DNA from: Apostichopus japonicus
Taxonomy: Eukaryota; Echinodermata; Holothuroidea; Aspidochirotida; Stichopodidae
Direction: 5' to 3'
Length of the DNA stretch: 64,000 bases
NCBI RefSeq assembly: GCF_037975245.1
Contig: NC_092577.1
Location: 3,114,501 to 3,178,500 of the forward strand
The notes beneath the pieces are model-generated. The model saw nothing but the letters and a program-made list of their open reading frames with translations, was not told the DNA's origin and made no database searches. Shown here piece after piece: positions 25,601 through 38,735 of the stretch (the first letter of the stretch is position 1; every line of letters starts with the position of its first letter). A program made the translations under genes and the position numbers.

Positions 25601-28600
25601 CGCTCTCAAAATACCTATTGACATTAGTCACATTTTGTTGGTGTCATTTTCTGACAAAATGGCGATGACACCCTATTTATTCTTCGTTTATCTGCAAATT
25701 AGCAAGGCCCGGAAAGGGTCATTTCCGGCGATCTAGGGAGTATCTTTACTCAAAAAATTTCTGTACGCTCCGTGCCAACCTGTGGTGGCGCTCCTCTTAA
25801 ATAGTGTCGAAAGCGCCTCTACAGACCATCTCGCCCCCCACCCTCGACCAATACCCCTAGCTCCATCACTGGATAATCCCGTCAGATGGAAAAGATCTAG
25901 ATAAACCACTGGCAAGTTTTTTACGTCTATAGTTTGTATGAAGATACAGGTGTCAAGAAAGATTAAGCTTCATCCTGTAGCTCACATGTCCGTCAGCTTA
26001 TTATCAAATTGCTGTCAGAATTTTGCAAAAATTATTGTTTTTCTTTTGGGGAAAAGTACACTGATCTGTGTGATAACTTTGCCACACCTGGGACAAAACA
26101 TGAAGCAGTTCTGCTTTGCTTTGTTTGCTCCTTGTTTTTTTTTTTTTTCATGTCCTTATGATAAGTGAGGATGGAATTCACTTTATATACCAAAGACAAA
26201 CTTATTCCAAACCGTAAAATCGTAGAGGCTGACCAAAGCTCTCTGTAAATAGAGCAACTTTCCGATAGGCAGATTGTGCTACAGAAGAAGGAGGAAACCT
26301 TTTAACTTCCTTTGGAGGTGTGCAGTAATAGCTTTTCGAAAAAAATCAAAGCAAAAATCAAGCCAAAAAAAAAACGTGGGGTAATTTTTTCGAGTGGGAT
26401 ATCTTTCTATATTTCAGATAACGAACTACCTGTAATCGAAGGTTGTCCCATGAATATCAGCTACTCACCTGATCCGATTAATTTAAACGTAACCGTGAAC
26501 TGGACAGAACCCATCATATCAGACAATTCCGGTATGGAAACCGTCACACAGACTCATACCAGTCCCATACTGTTGATGCCTGGTGTCACAGAAGTTTTGT
26601 ACCGTGTGGTGGATCCCAGCGGCAACAGCGCAGAATGCCGGTTCTTTATCGGCATCACAGGTAAGTTTGTACCCTTGGTCATTTAGTATTTGCGGTATAA
26701 TTAACTGTACTTTAATGCTGCTGCCTGTAATTGTGTTGTTTTGACTGTAAGCTGCTGCCTGTAGTTCTGTTGTTTTGACTGTATGCTGTGGCCTGTAGTT
26801 CTGTTGTTTCTGCTGCCTGTAGTTCTGTTGTTTTGACTATATGCTGCTGCCTGTAGTTCTGTTGTTTTGACTGTAAGCTGCTGCCTGTAGTTCTGTTGTT
26901 TTGACTGTATGCTGCTGCCTGTAGTTCTGTTGTTTTGACTATATGCTGCTGCCTGTAGGTCTGTTGTTTTGACTGTATGCTGCTGCCTGTAGTTCTGTTG
27001 TTTTGACTGTATGCTGCTGCCTGTAGTTCTGTTTTTTGACTGTTTGCTGCTGCCTGTAGTTCTGTTGTTTTGACTGTATGCTGCTGCCTGTAGTTCTGTT
27101 GTTTCTGCTGCCTGTAGTTCTGTTGTTTTGACTGTAAGCTGCTGCCTGTAGTTCTGTTGTTTTGACTGTAAGCTGCTGCCTGTAGTTCTGTTGTTTTGAC
27201 TGTATGCTGCTGCATGTAGTTCTGTTGTTTTGACTGTAAGCTGCTGCCTGTAGTTCTGCTGTTTCTGCTGCCTGTAGTTCTGTTGTCTTGCTTGACTATA
27301 TGCTGCTGCCTGTAGTTCTGTTGTCTTGCTTGACTATATGCTGCTGCCTGTAGTTCTGTTGTTTTGACTGTATGCTCCTGCCTGTAGTTCTGTTGTTTCT
27401 GCTGCCTGTAGTTCTGTTGTCTTGCTTGACTATATGCTGCTGCCTGTAGTTCTGTTGTTTTAACTATATGCTGCTGCCTGTAGTTCTGTTGTTTTGACTG
27501 TATGCTGCTGCCTGTAGTTCTGTTGTTTTGACTGTATGCTGCTGCCTGTAGTTCTGTTGTTTCTGCTGCCTGTAGTTCTGTTGTCTTGCTTGACTATATG
27601 CTGCTGCCTGTAGTTCTGTTGTTTTAACTATATGCTGCTGCCTGTAGTTCTGTTGTTTTGACTGTATGCTCCTGCCTGTAGTTCTGTTGTTTTGACTGTA
27701 TGCTGCTGCCTGTAGTTCTGTTGTTTTGGTTGTAAGCTGCTGCCTGTAGTTCTGTTGTTTTGACTGTATGCTGCTGCCTGTAGTTCTGTTGTTTGGACTG
27801 TATGCTGCTGCCTGTTGTTCTGTTGTCTTGACTGTATGCTGCTGCCTGTAGTTCTGTTGTTTTGACTGTATGCTGCTGCCTGTAGTTCTGTTGTTTTGGC
27901 TGTATGCTGCTGCCTGTAGTTCTGTTGTCTTGACTGTATGCTGCTGCCTGTAGTTCTGTTGTTTTGGTTGTAAGCTGCTGCCTGTAGTTCTGTTGTCTTG
28001 ACTGTATGCTCCTGCCTGTAGTTCTGTTGTTTTGACTGTATGCTCCTGTCTGTAGTTCTGTTGTTTTGACTGTATGCTGCTGCCTGTAGTTCTGTTGTTT
28101 TGACTGTATGCTGCTGCCTGTAGTTCTGTTGTTTTGACTGTATGCTCCTGTCAGTAGTTCTGTTGTTTTGACTGTATGCTGCTGCCTGTAGTTCTGTTGT
28201 TTTGACTGTATGCTGCTGCCTGTAGTTCTGTTGTTTTGACTGTATGCTGCTGCCTGTGGTTCTGTTGTTTCTACTGCCTGTAGTTCTGTTGTTTTGGCTG
28301 TAAGCTGCTGCCTGTAGTTCTGTTGTTTTGACTGTATGCTGCTGCCTGTAGTTCTGTTGTTTTGACTGTATGCTGCTGCCTGTAGTTCTGTTGTTTTGAC
28401 TGTATGCTCTCGCCTGTAGTTCTGTTGTTTTGACTGTATGCTGCTGCCTGTAGTTCTGTTGTTTTGACTGTATGCTGCTGCCTGTTGTTCTGTTGTTTTG
28501 ACTATGCTGCTGCCTGTAGTTCTGTTGTTTTGACTGCATGCTGCTGCCTGTAGTTCTGTTGTTTTGACTGCATGCTGCTGCCTGTAGTTCTGTTGTTTTG

Positions 28601-31600
28601 ACTGTATGCTGCTGCCTGTAGTTCTGTTGTTTTGACTGTATGCTGCTGCCTGTAGTTCTGTTGTTTTGACTGTATGCTGCTGCCTGTAGTTCTGTTGTTT
28701 TGACTGTATGCTGCTGCCTGTAGTTCTGTTGTTTTGACTGTATGCTGCTGCCTGTAGTTCTGTTGTTTTGACTGTATGCTGCTGCCTGTAGTTCTGTTGT
28801 TTTGACTGTATGCTGCTGCCTGTAGTTCTGTTGTTTTGACTGTATGCTGCTGCCTGTAGTTCTGTTGTTTTGACTGTATGCTGCTGCCTGTAGTTCTGTT
28901 GTTTTGACTGTATGCTGCTGCCTACTGTTCTGTTGTCTTGACTGTATGCTGCTGCCTGTAGTTCTGTTGTTTTGACTGTATGCTGCTGCCTGTAGTTTTG
29001 TTGTTTTGACTGTTTGCTGCTGCCTGTAGTGCTGTTGTTTTGACTGTTTGCTGCTGCCTGTAGTGCTGTTGTTTTGACTGTAAGCTGCTGCCTGTAGTTC
29101 TGTTGTTTTGACTGTATGCTGCTGCTTGTTGTTCATATGTTGCAATCTCCCATTGGTTCATCTGAATTCGTCCATCCATTAACCAGATAAGACTCCGCCA
29201 ATGTTCACATCCTGTCCGAACACTACTGTTGTTGTCGAAACGGATGTTGACCGTAGTTACTCTTCCAATGTGACCTGGACAGAACCAGTTGCCACCGACA
29301 ACACACTCATACAGGGGGTGACATCAAACTATAGTCCCGGTCAGAACTTCACAATTGGGTCCACCACAGTGACCTACACAGCTGTCGATGTTTTTCGCCT
29401 AATGTCCACCTGCAGTTTTGTTGTTATTGTGGAAGGTATGTTCATGATTTTAAGAAATAAATGGGACATGGTGTTGGGGTGGGGAAGGGGGGGGGTAGTT
29501 GGTGTATTGCAATTGTCACTGGAGCCTTCACCCATATTAACATCTACTACTACTACTACTACTAAGGCAATTACATTGCATGTACAGCAACACAGTAGTC
29601 TATTGGTTGAGGCACAGAACGCTAGATCTGGCCAGTCCTGGCCAGACCATTGCATTGCTGGCCAGACACAGTCCTGGCCAGACCATTGCATTGCTTGTTC
29701 ATGCACTCCAGGTGTGTAAATGACTAAAGTTATAGGTTAACACAGTTGGGAATTCAGATATAAGATTTTATGAAAGATTACTGTGGATTCAGTGATGTAA
29801 TGTAATTCCTTCATCAGCTGGTCTTAATCCTCTCATTATGCCCCCCTTCATCCGCTTTATTTATTGTCTGTGCACCCTTCCACAGATCGGCAAGCTCCTG
29901 TCTTTACAGACTGCCCTTCAGATATCAGGCTAGAGCTGCCCTCAACTTCGTCGACCCTGAATTTTACTTTGCCTGCGACTGTGACGTTTGACAATAGCGG
30001 TGAAGAATACGTCACATGCAATCTGCCTGCTTGGTCAATTCTGCCTTACGGTCAAGTGACGGTCCTGTGCACTGTCACTGACCCAGCGTGGAACTCAGAC
30101 GAGTGCAGCTTTAATGTTTCCATCGCGGGTGAGTTCTGACCTCCTCGTCATCTTGATATCTTCATCTCCTTGCATCATGTAGAAATGAATGGGTAGAAAT
30201 TGACCTTTACTTGACCAATGGCTCATAATTGGCATCTGACCCTTGTGACGGAATCTCGACCCACAACTGACCTCTAAATCCTCCCTACGTTGGGAGTGGT
30301 CAAAGGGCAGATGCCTGAGAAGCAATGTTACCTAGCATCTGGCCTGGGAAATCGTAACTTGAATCACACACCTGATGCAAGCCATTTGAGGTATATAGCT
30401 GCCTTCCAATTATGCATATGCATTATGCATTTATTGTGTCTCTCATTATGCATATATTGTGTCTCTCATTACGCATATATTGTGTCTCTCATTACACATA
30501 TATTGTGTCTCTCATTATGCATATTGTGTCTCTCATTACGCATATATTGTTTCTCTCGTTACGCATATATTGCGTCTCTCGTTACGCATATATTGTGTCC
30601 CTCGTTATGCATATATTGTGTCCCTCATTAAGCATATATTGTGTCTCTCATTATGCATATATTGTGTCTCTCATTATGCATATTGTGTCTCTCATTACGC
30701 ATATATTGTTTCTCTCGTTACGCATATATTGCGTCTCTCGTTACGCATGTATTGTGTCCCTCGTTATGCATATATTGTGTCTCTCATTATGCATATATTG
30801 TGTCTCTGATTATGCATGTATTGTGTCTCTCATTATGCATATGTTGTGTCTCTCATTATGCATATGTTGTGTCTCTCATTACGCATATATTGTCTCTCAT
30901 TACGCATATATTGTCTCTCATTACGCATATATTGTGTCTCTCGTTACGCATATATTTTTGTCTCTCATTACGCATATATTTTGTCTCTCATTACGCATAT
31001 ATTGTGTCCCTCGCTAAGCATATATTGTGTCTCTCGTTACGCATATATTGTGTCTCTCGTTACGCATATATTGTGTCTCATTATGCATATATTGTGTCTC
31101 TCATTACGCATATATTGTCTCTCTCATTACGCATATATTGTGTCTCTCGTTACGCATATATTGTGTCCCCCATTAAGCATATATATTGTCTCTCGGTACG
31201 CATATATTGTGTCTCTCATTATGCATATATTGTGTCTCTCATTACGCATATATTGTGCTTCTCATTATTGGCAGAGGTTACTCCACCAACATTCCTATAT
31301 TGCCCTGGCAACATGTCGGTCAACACCGGGGCCGCTTCCAGCGGGTCTGTCTCTTGGGGTCAAGTGACCGTGGTAGATAACAATGGCCCACCAATGTTGA
31401 CAACCTCGCACACCCCTGGGGAATTTCCCGTCGGTACCACCCTAGTTGAATACACCGCAACCGATATTGCCGGAAACATCCAAGTTTGCGCTTTCAACGT
31501 TACCGTGATCGGTAAGTGTGATTCGTTGGTTATTAATTAGTATTTGACCGTGATCATAATGAACCTAGAGTGGGCCGAACCGGTCAGGTGCTCAACAAGT

Positions 31601-34600
31601 TTGTTCCAAAATTAGGAGCCATGTCAGGATTTTTGTTCCTGAGTATGTGGGTAGTCTGATAACATTTTGAGAAAGCCCCTTAAGAAAAATTGTCAACATT
31701 GATGCAGCTTCTGTTACCCAAAATACGTGATCTAGATTTGCTTCCAGACAATTATTGCGCCTTCATCCATATTGTGGGTTCATTGATTATGAACCCAACA
31801 TGACGTCAATGTGCACAATTCATGACATTCAGGCCTCTTTGTCACATTCTCGTCCCGAAGCAGTTCATGTGATTAATAAGGGATAGAAGCCCATTATTTT
31901 ACAGAAGGATTCTTTCATCGTAGAAATGATGATCATATTTCCACCCAAATTGATATTTTTTTTTTTCTAGCCAATCATCTCTCCTCATATGTAAAGCTGT
32001 TTTATGATTGATAACTCGTGTTTGACCGACTGTATTTGACACGTAGCAAATCAGACTTCTACAAGTCTTTATAAAATGGTAATAAAACCGACTTGAAAAA
32101 CTTCACAGGAATTATCACAAAATGACTTTGTGCGATGAGTAAAAGTATCTTCATGTAGAGAAGACATCCATAACCTATCCAAAGTTAGTATTTGTGTTAA
32201 ATTCTAGAAAAAGAAATGAACATATTTTTCCTGAATTCCTCAACGGTGGGGGGTGAAGGTGGGGGCGGCAGGAGGAAACAGATGCTAAAACATTCTGAAT
32301 AATGGGCTCTTCATCTAGTTTTTAGATATTGTTATAAAAGGTATTGTTATAGGTATTGTTATAGGTATTGTTATAGGTATTGTTAAAGGTATTGTTATAA
32401 GTATTGTTATAAAAGGTATTGTTATAGGTATTGTTATAGGTATTGTTATAGGTATTGTTAAAGGTATTGTTAAAGGTATTGTTATAAGTATTGTTATAAA
32501 AGGTATTGTTATAGGTATTGTTATAGGTATTGTTAAAGGTATTGTTATAGGTATTGTTATAAGTATTGTTATAAAAGGTATTGTTATAAAAGGTATTGTT
32601 AGGTATTGTTTTAAAACGACTGTCTTCGCCAAGATTGATCGATTGATCCTTATAGAGAAATTGTCTCGACCAACAATGTAACATATGTGTTAATAACTAG
32701 AAAAATGTTCCACACTGTTAAATTTTAAAATCCACTCTAGATACAATACATATTTTGACTAGCTAAATGAAATATACCCCAATGTTTTCAAGATCTTTTG
32801 TGCATGTTCATGTACAATAGCCATTGGCTCCTTTTTATTGGGTTATACCATTCTTGCAATTTTGCCATATGCTACGATATGACATTTTATAGCAACTGCA
32901 GACATATTGCTTCGGCTAGTAGCGCTCACTTATCTTGGCTGAAGTCGAGATGCTTAACCAAGATGGTTGGAAATTTTCTGCATCTCTACCTCAACCACTG
33001 CAACTGTATTTGTCTGTTGAACATAAGTAGCAGTATAACACTGGATATGCTAATGTAGGGAGTGCCTGGCTCAGGGTAACACCTGCAGAGAGGTCGAAAT
33101 TACACCGATCAGACAACGCCAGTTGTCAAAACCAGATAAGCACAACAGAGTACACCAAACAGATAACAACAAATGTCAAACACCAGGAAAAAAAATGGAT
33201 TTCAAACACCAGATGTCAAAATAAATAACACCAAAATGAATAATTTGGCACCTCGTTCGAAGATATTTAACTATTTGACATCCTGCATGTAAATGTTCAA
33301 ATATAGCAAAAAGAACACGGTGCCCTGTGTCGTCAAGACCATAACGTCTGGCCATGCTACTTGTAGGGCCCTGTGTCGTCCATGAATGTAGGGCCCTGTG
33401 TCGTCCATGAATGTAGGGCCCTGTGTCGTCCAGAACAAAGACACATCTGGCTGTGCTCCTTGTAGGGCCCAGAATCTGGACTACATGTCTACAGGCTTAC
33501 TGTGATTCTGCTAGGTTTTCATGTTCACGTATGTCCACATCACAAGTTTAGCACTATCTACTGCTGCAGCCTGACGTGACATGACGTGCCCATGGGTTAC
33601 ACATTACTTTATTTTTTGTTTCCAGACGACTTCCCTCCGTACTTCATCGATTGCCCAGACGACCAAACGGTTGTCCTACCGTTAGGAGAGTCGGAGGTAC
33701 CGGTCACTTGGCCGTATCCTCTGGCTACAGAAGAAAACACCAATGGCGGGATCATGACCGAAACGACAGCATTTCCGAACTCAAGTTTTCCTAGTGGTAA
33801 TACTACGGTGACTATCACTGCGACGGACAATTCTGGAAACATGGGAGAATGTTCCTTTGTGATTACAGTTGTTGGTAGGTTCATATGAGATACTGCCACT
33901 GTGATGTGGTGTAGGTATGGTGCAGGTTTGTGCAGTTGGTATGTTCATATGAGATACAGCCACTGTGATGTGGTGTAGGTATGGTGTAGGTTTGTGCAGT
34001 TGGTATGTTCATATGAGATACAGCCACTGTGATGTGGTGTAGGTATGGTGCAGGTTTGTGCAGTTGGGATGTTCATATGAGATAGCCACTGTGATGTGGT
34101 GAAGGTATGGTGTAGGATTGTGCAGTTGGTATGTTCATATGAGATACTGCAGCCACTGTGATGTGGTGCAGGTATGGTGCAGGTTTGTGCAGTTGGTATG
34201 TTCAGATGAGATACAGCCACTGTGATGTGGTGTGGGTATGGTGCAGGTTTGTGCAGTCTGGAAACTTTGCGATTGGACAATTCTGGAAACGTGGGAGAAT
34301 GTTCCTTTGTGATTACAGTTGTTGGTATGCTCATATGAGATACTGCCACTGTGATGTGGTGTAGGTATGGTGTAGGTTTGTGCAGTTGGTATGTTCATAT
34401 GAGAATGCTGTTGTGATGTGGTGCAGGTATGGTGCAGGTTTGTGCAGTTGGTATGTTCATATGAGATACAGTCACTGTGATGTGGTGTAGGTATGGTGTA
34501 GGTTTGTGCAGTTGGTATGTTCATATGAGAATGCTGTTGTGATGTGGTGCAGGTATGGTGCGTGCATGATGTAGTTTTATATAAGATAATGCTGCTGTGC

Positions 34601-37600
34601 CGGTGTGTTGCAGGTGTGATGCAGTTGGTCAGTTTGTATAAGATGATGCTTTCATCTGTGCAGGTATGATTCAGGGATTCATCAAGAGTCAGCACTTTGC
34701 GGCGCGGGTAGAACCAACGAGGAAATATGTTTTATTAATATATATATATATATAATATAATATATATATATATAATATATATATATATAATATATATATA
34801 TAATATGTTTCATAAACTGTATTAAGAGTATTGTGTATCAACGAACAGTTACAGATCCAATTTTTATGGAATTTTTCTCTCCAGACAACGAAAACCCAAC
34901 CATCGAGTGTTCCATGGACTATGAGACGACGACAATATTGGGCAAACCGTACGGTCGTGTTACTATTCGTCCTCCCATGACGATGGACAATGTCGGTGTC
35001 GCACATGTGACTACAACACAAACTAACAACACTTTTGACATTGGTAACACCACCGTCGTCTTCACAGCGGTCGATTATTCCGGTAACGAGGCAAACTGTT
35101 CGGTGGTCGTTTCTGTCATTGGTAAGTACTATCTGCTTTCCCGTCTTGAGCGTCTGACCCCTGCTTGCCCTTCTAGGAGGCCCGTCGTTGCACCCCCCGT
35201 TTGCCATTTGAGTAAGGCACAGTGCCTGATCACTGTGTGTGACAGTGGTCGTCCGCCTTCGATCCTGTTAGAATAAGGTGCAGTACCTCTCCCCTAACCC
35301 TGTCGGCCTTTGACAGAAGGTATCACCTCTACGTCACTTAGGGACGGCCTCGCAACTTTCAACGGACGATCATGGCTGGCCCAGCCGTTGCTTCCCAGTG
35401 TAATGAGCACAGCAACCAGCTGGTTAATGAGTCACGCTTGAACGCACACATTTCCCTGGCCTCTAAGAGTCAGTGGACAGTTGTATGCACCGACTATGAG
35501 ACCACAAAATTAAGCCTCTAAAACACAAAAGGAGACGCAGACTTAACACAATCAATTAAAAATACATAACATGTGGTTTAGCTACAGTATTTACTTACCT
35601 CTTGAAAAAAAAAAAATGTTTCGTTGGAAACTTAAGAGAAAAAAAGAAGAGATGGAGCAGTGTTAGTGAATGAGAATCCTTTGAACAAGAGAAGAATTCC
35701 GAAAGTATTTTGACACATTCAAATTACGAAAATCGGTGTATCAAGTTTTCAACTCATTCTTGAAATAAATCTCCTGCTACTGTGGTCAGAGTCAGTGACG
35801 GAGCTAAGGGTATTGGTCAGGAGGGGCGAGAATGGTCTGTAGGGGCGCTTCCTACACTATCTAAGCGGAGCACCACCACGGGTTGGCGCGGAGTGTACAG
35901 ACATTTTTGGAGTAAAGATACTCCTTAGATCGCCGGAAAATGACCCTTTCCGGGCCTTGCTTATTTGCAGATAAACGAAGAATAAATAGGTGTCATCGCC
36001 ACAAAAATGTGACAAATGTCAATAGGTACAGTAGATGAGAGCGCAATCAAAAAGTCCATAATCGCGAATAAGTAAAACTTGGTAAAAAGCTGAAAAGGGC
36101 GCCAGCAGTCCATTTGAGTCCGTCAGGGGGGGCATCTGCCCCCCCCCCCCTGACTGTATGGACGCTCCGCCACTGGTCAGAGTGCTATTGTTACGTGAAA
36201 ACCACAGACCAGGAAAAGCCAAGTACAGCTTTCGTGTACATATAATAGCAGCCCTTCACTGTTGGGAACTGGACGCTCATTACTTTCACGTCTGTGGATG
36301 AGTGCACTCAAGCGTGAGTGATACTCAGGCTGCATAATGAGCAGTGGTGTGCCGCCCGCTGGGCCGGCAATGATCTGCATTTTCAATTTGCGAGCCTTCC
36401 CTTAAGCCCCATGAGTATCCATAACCCCTGCTTGCCCTTTCTGGTTGTGCTATAAAGGAAAAAGGGATCATTGGAGGTGTGCCACATTAATTATGACTCC
36501 CATGAAGGACCAAATAATGTCATACTTTGTTAAAAAATAGAATCTCGACGTAGGACCGGCCATTGTTTTCTTCTTGGTCATTAGACGATGAACTCCCAAT
36601 GGTAGAGAATTGTCCAGGAGACATTGTAGCCGTTTTGGCCCCGGACGCCTTTGAGACTAACGTTACTTGGGAGCTGCCAGAGTTCAGTGATAACGATAAC
36701 ATCACCTCCGTGACGGCTAACTACTACCCGGGCAACTACAGCTATGGGATCTATAGGGTGGTTTACGAGGCTACTGACCCGTCTCAGAATGTGCAAGATG
36801 GCTGTTCCTTCTCCATAGAGGTACAAGGTAAGCATATGAAAGCATATGTAAAAGATGGCTGTTCCTACTTGATGGATGTACAAGGTAAGCATATGTAGAA
36901 GATGGCTGTTCCTTCTCCATATAGGTACAAGGTAAGCATATGTAAGCATATGTAAAAGATGGCTGTTCCTACTTGATGGTTGTATAAGGTAAGCATATGT
37001 GCAAGATGGCTGTTCCTTGTCCATAGAGGTACAAGGTAAGCATATGTAGATGATGGCTGTTCCTACTTGATGGTTGTATAAGGTAAGCATATGTAAAAGA
37101 TGGCTGTTCCTACTTGATGGTTGTATAAGGTAAGCATATGTGCAAGATGGCTGTTCCTTCTCCATAGAGGTACAAGGTAAGCATATGTAAAAGATGGCTG
37201 TTCCTTCTCCATAGAGGTACAAGGTAAGCATATGTAAAAGATGGCTGTTCCTACGTGATGGTTGTATAAGGTAAGCATATGTAAAAGATGGCTGTTCCTT
37301 CTCCATAGAGGTACAAGGTAAGCATATGTAAGCATATGTAAAAGATGGCTGTTCCTACTTGATGGATGTACAAGGTAAGCATATGTAGAAGATGGCTGTT
37401 CCTTCTCCATATAGGTACAAGGTAAGCATATGTAAGCATATGTAGATGATGGCTTTTCCTACTTGATGGTTGTATAAGGTAAGCATATGTAGAAGATGGC
37501 TGTTCCTTCTCCATGTGAAGAACCTCAAGCCAAACCCTTCTGCTGCCACTGCATTGCTTTGAAAACTGATCAATTCCCTATTTATCAAACCCACAAAGCC

Positions 37601-38688
37601 TTATAACATTGGAGCAAGGCTTATGATGGACGATGATTCTAATACCGTTTTTGCATTTGTCAGTCTAACCTTCATGTCTACTTACAAGACATTTTGTCTT
37701 TCATTTTCTGATATTTTCTCGTAGACAATACCCCTCCTGTGATAATGGGATGTCTTCGTAATAGTGATAATGGCAGCATTTTTGAGTTTCCGACAAACCC
37801 GGGAAGGGACACAAGTGGTTGGACCTGGAGTGAGCCGGTGGCGACCGACAATGGTCTCATTGTGAACGTCTCGTCCAATTACAACCCTCCCCATCGTTTT
37901 GAACTTGGTTCGACAGTCGTGACCTACGTATTTTCCGATCAGGCATCTAACCAGGAAGAATGCTCTTTCACTGTCTCGATCTACGGTGAGTTTTGGGAAT
38001 TTCTATGACAAAACAATGGTTCCTATATCTTGAAATAAAATTTTTATGGTAGTAAAAAATACAAATACAAATTAAGTAACTAATTAAGTAACTTATTTCT
38101 TACTTAATTTGTACTGTATAATTAACACCAATACAATTATTTATTTCCCTTTTTGATAACTTTTACTTATTAATCTATTTTGAGTAACTATTTTTTAAAC
38201 TGTGACAACTAAAACTGTTTTATTGGTTGCTTGTTTGATATAAATTTTCGTTTTACTAGAGGAGCAGAGTATTATAATCTGATCACATGGGTTTTTAAGT
38301 ATAGATTTATAGGTTTTTGCTATATTATTGCATCATTTTACTTCTTTTATAATTAATAACGTTTTTCAATCTCTTTCGTTGAAAAAAAAATCTTAAATAG
38401 CTTGAACATAATTGAAAAACAAATGCTTTGGGAGGTTTCAGCTTGAGAAGTCACATGTTTGACTTATAAACTCAAAAACCCTATTTTAAAACTCATTCGA
38501 ATTATTAAATTCAAACGACCTTGTCTATATATCTCTTATTTTATCCTAATAAATATTCCTGTCGTTCAAAAACTTATTTCTTACTTAAATTTTAACAATA
38601 AACTAAACAAAGAACATTTTAAACAACCCCTACCCACCCTCCACTCCTCTCTTACCAACACTCTCTGAAAATATTCACAATTAATCCA

Positions 38689-38735
<47 letters not shown>

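Noticed and set aside
27628-29145. 505-residue Gln/Thr-rich open frame on the - strand
   Set aside because: Translation of the 34-bp minisatellite; the same peptide appears in several frames.
30412-31240. Ser/Leu/Ile/Tyr-rich frames resembling membrane repeats
   Set aside because: 23-bp array; only the part from 31275 is a genuine exon.
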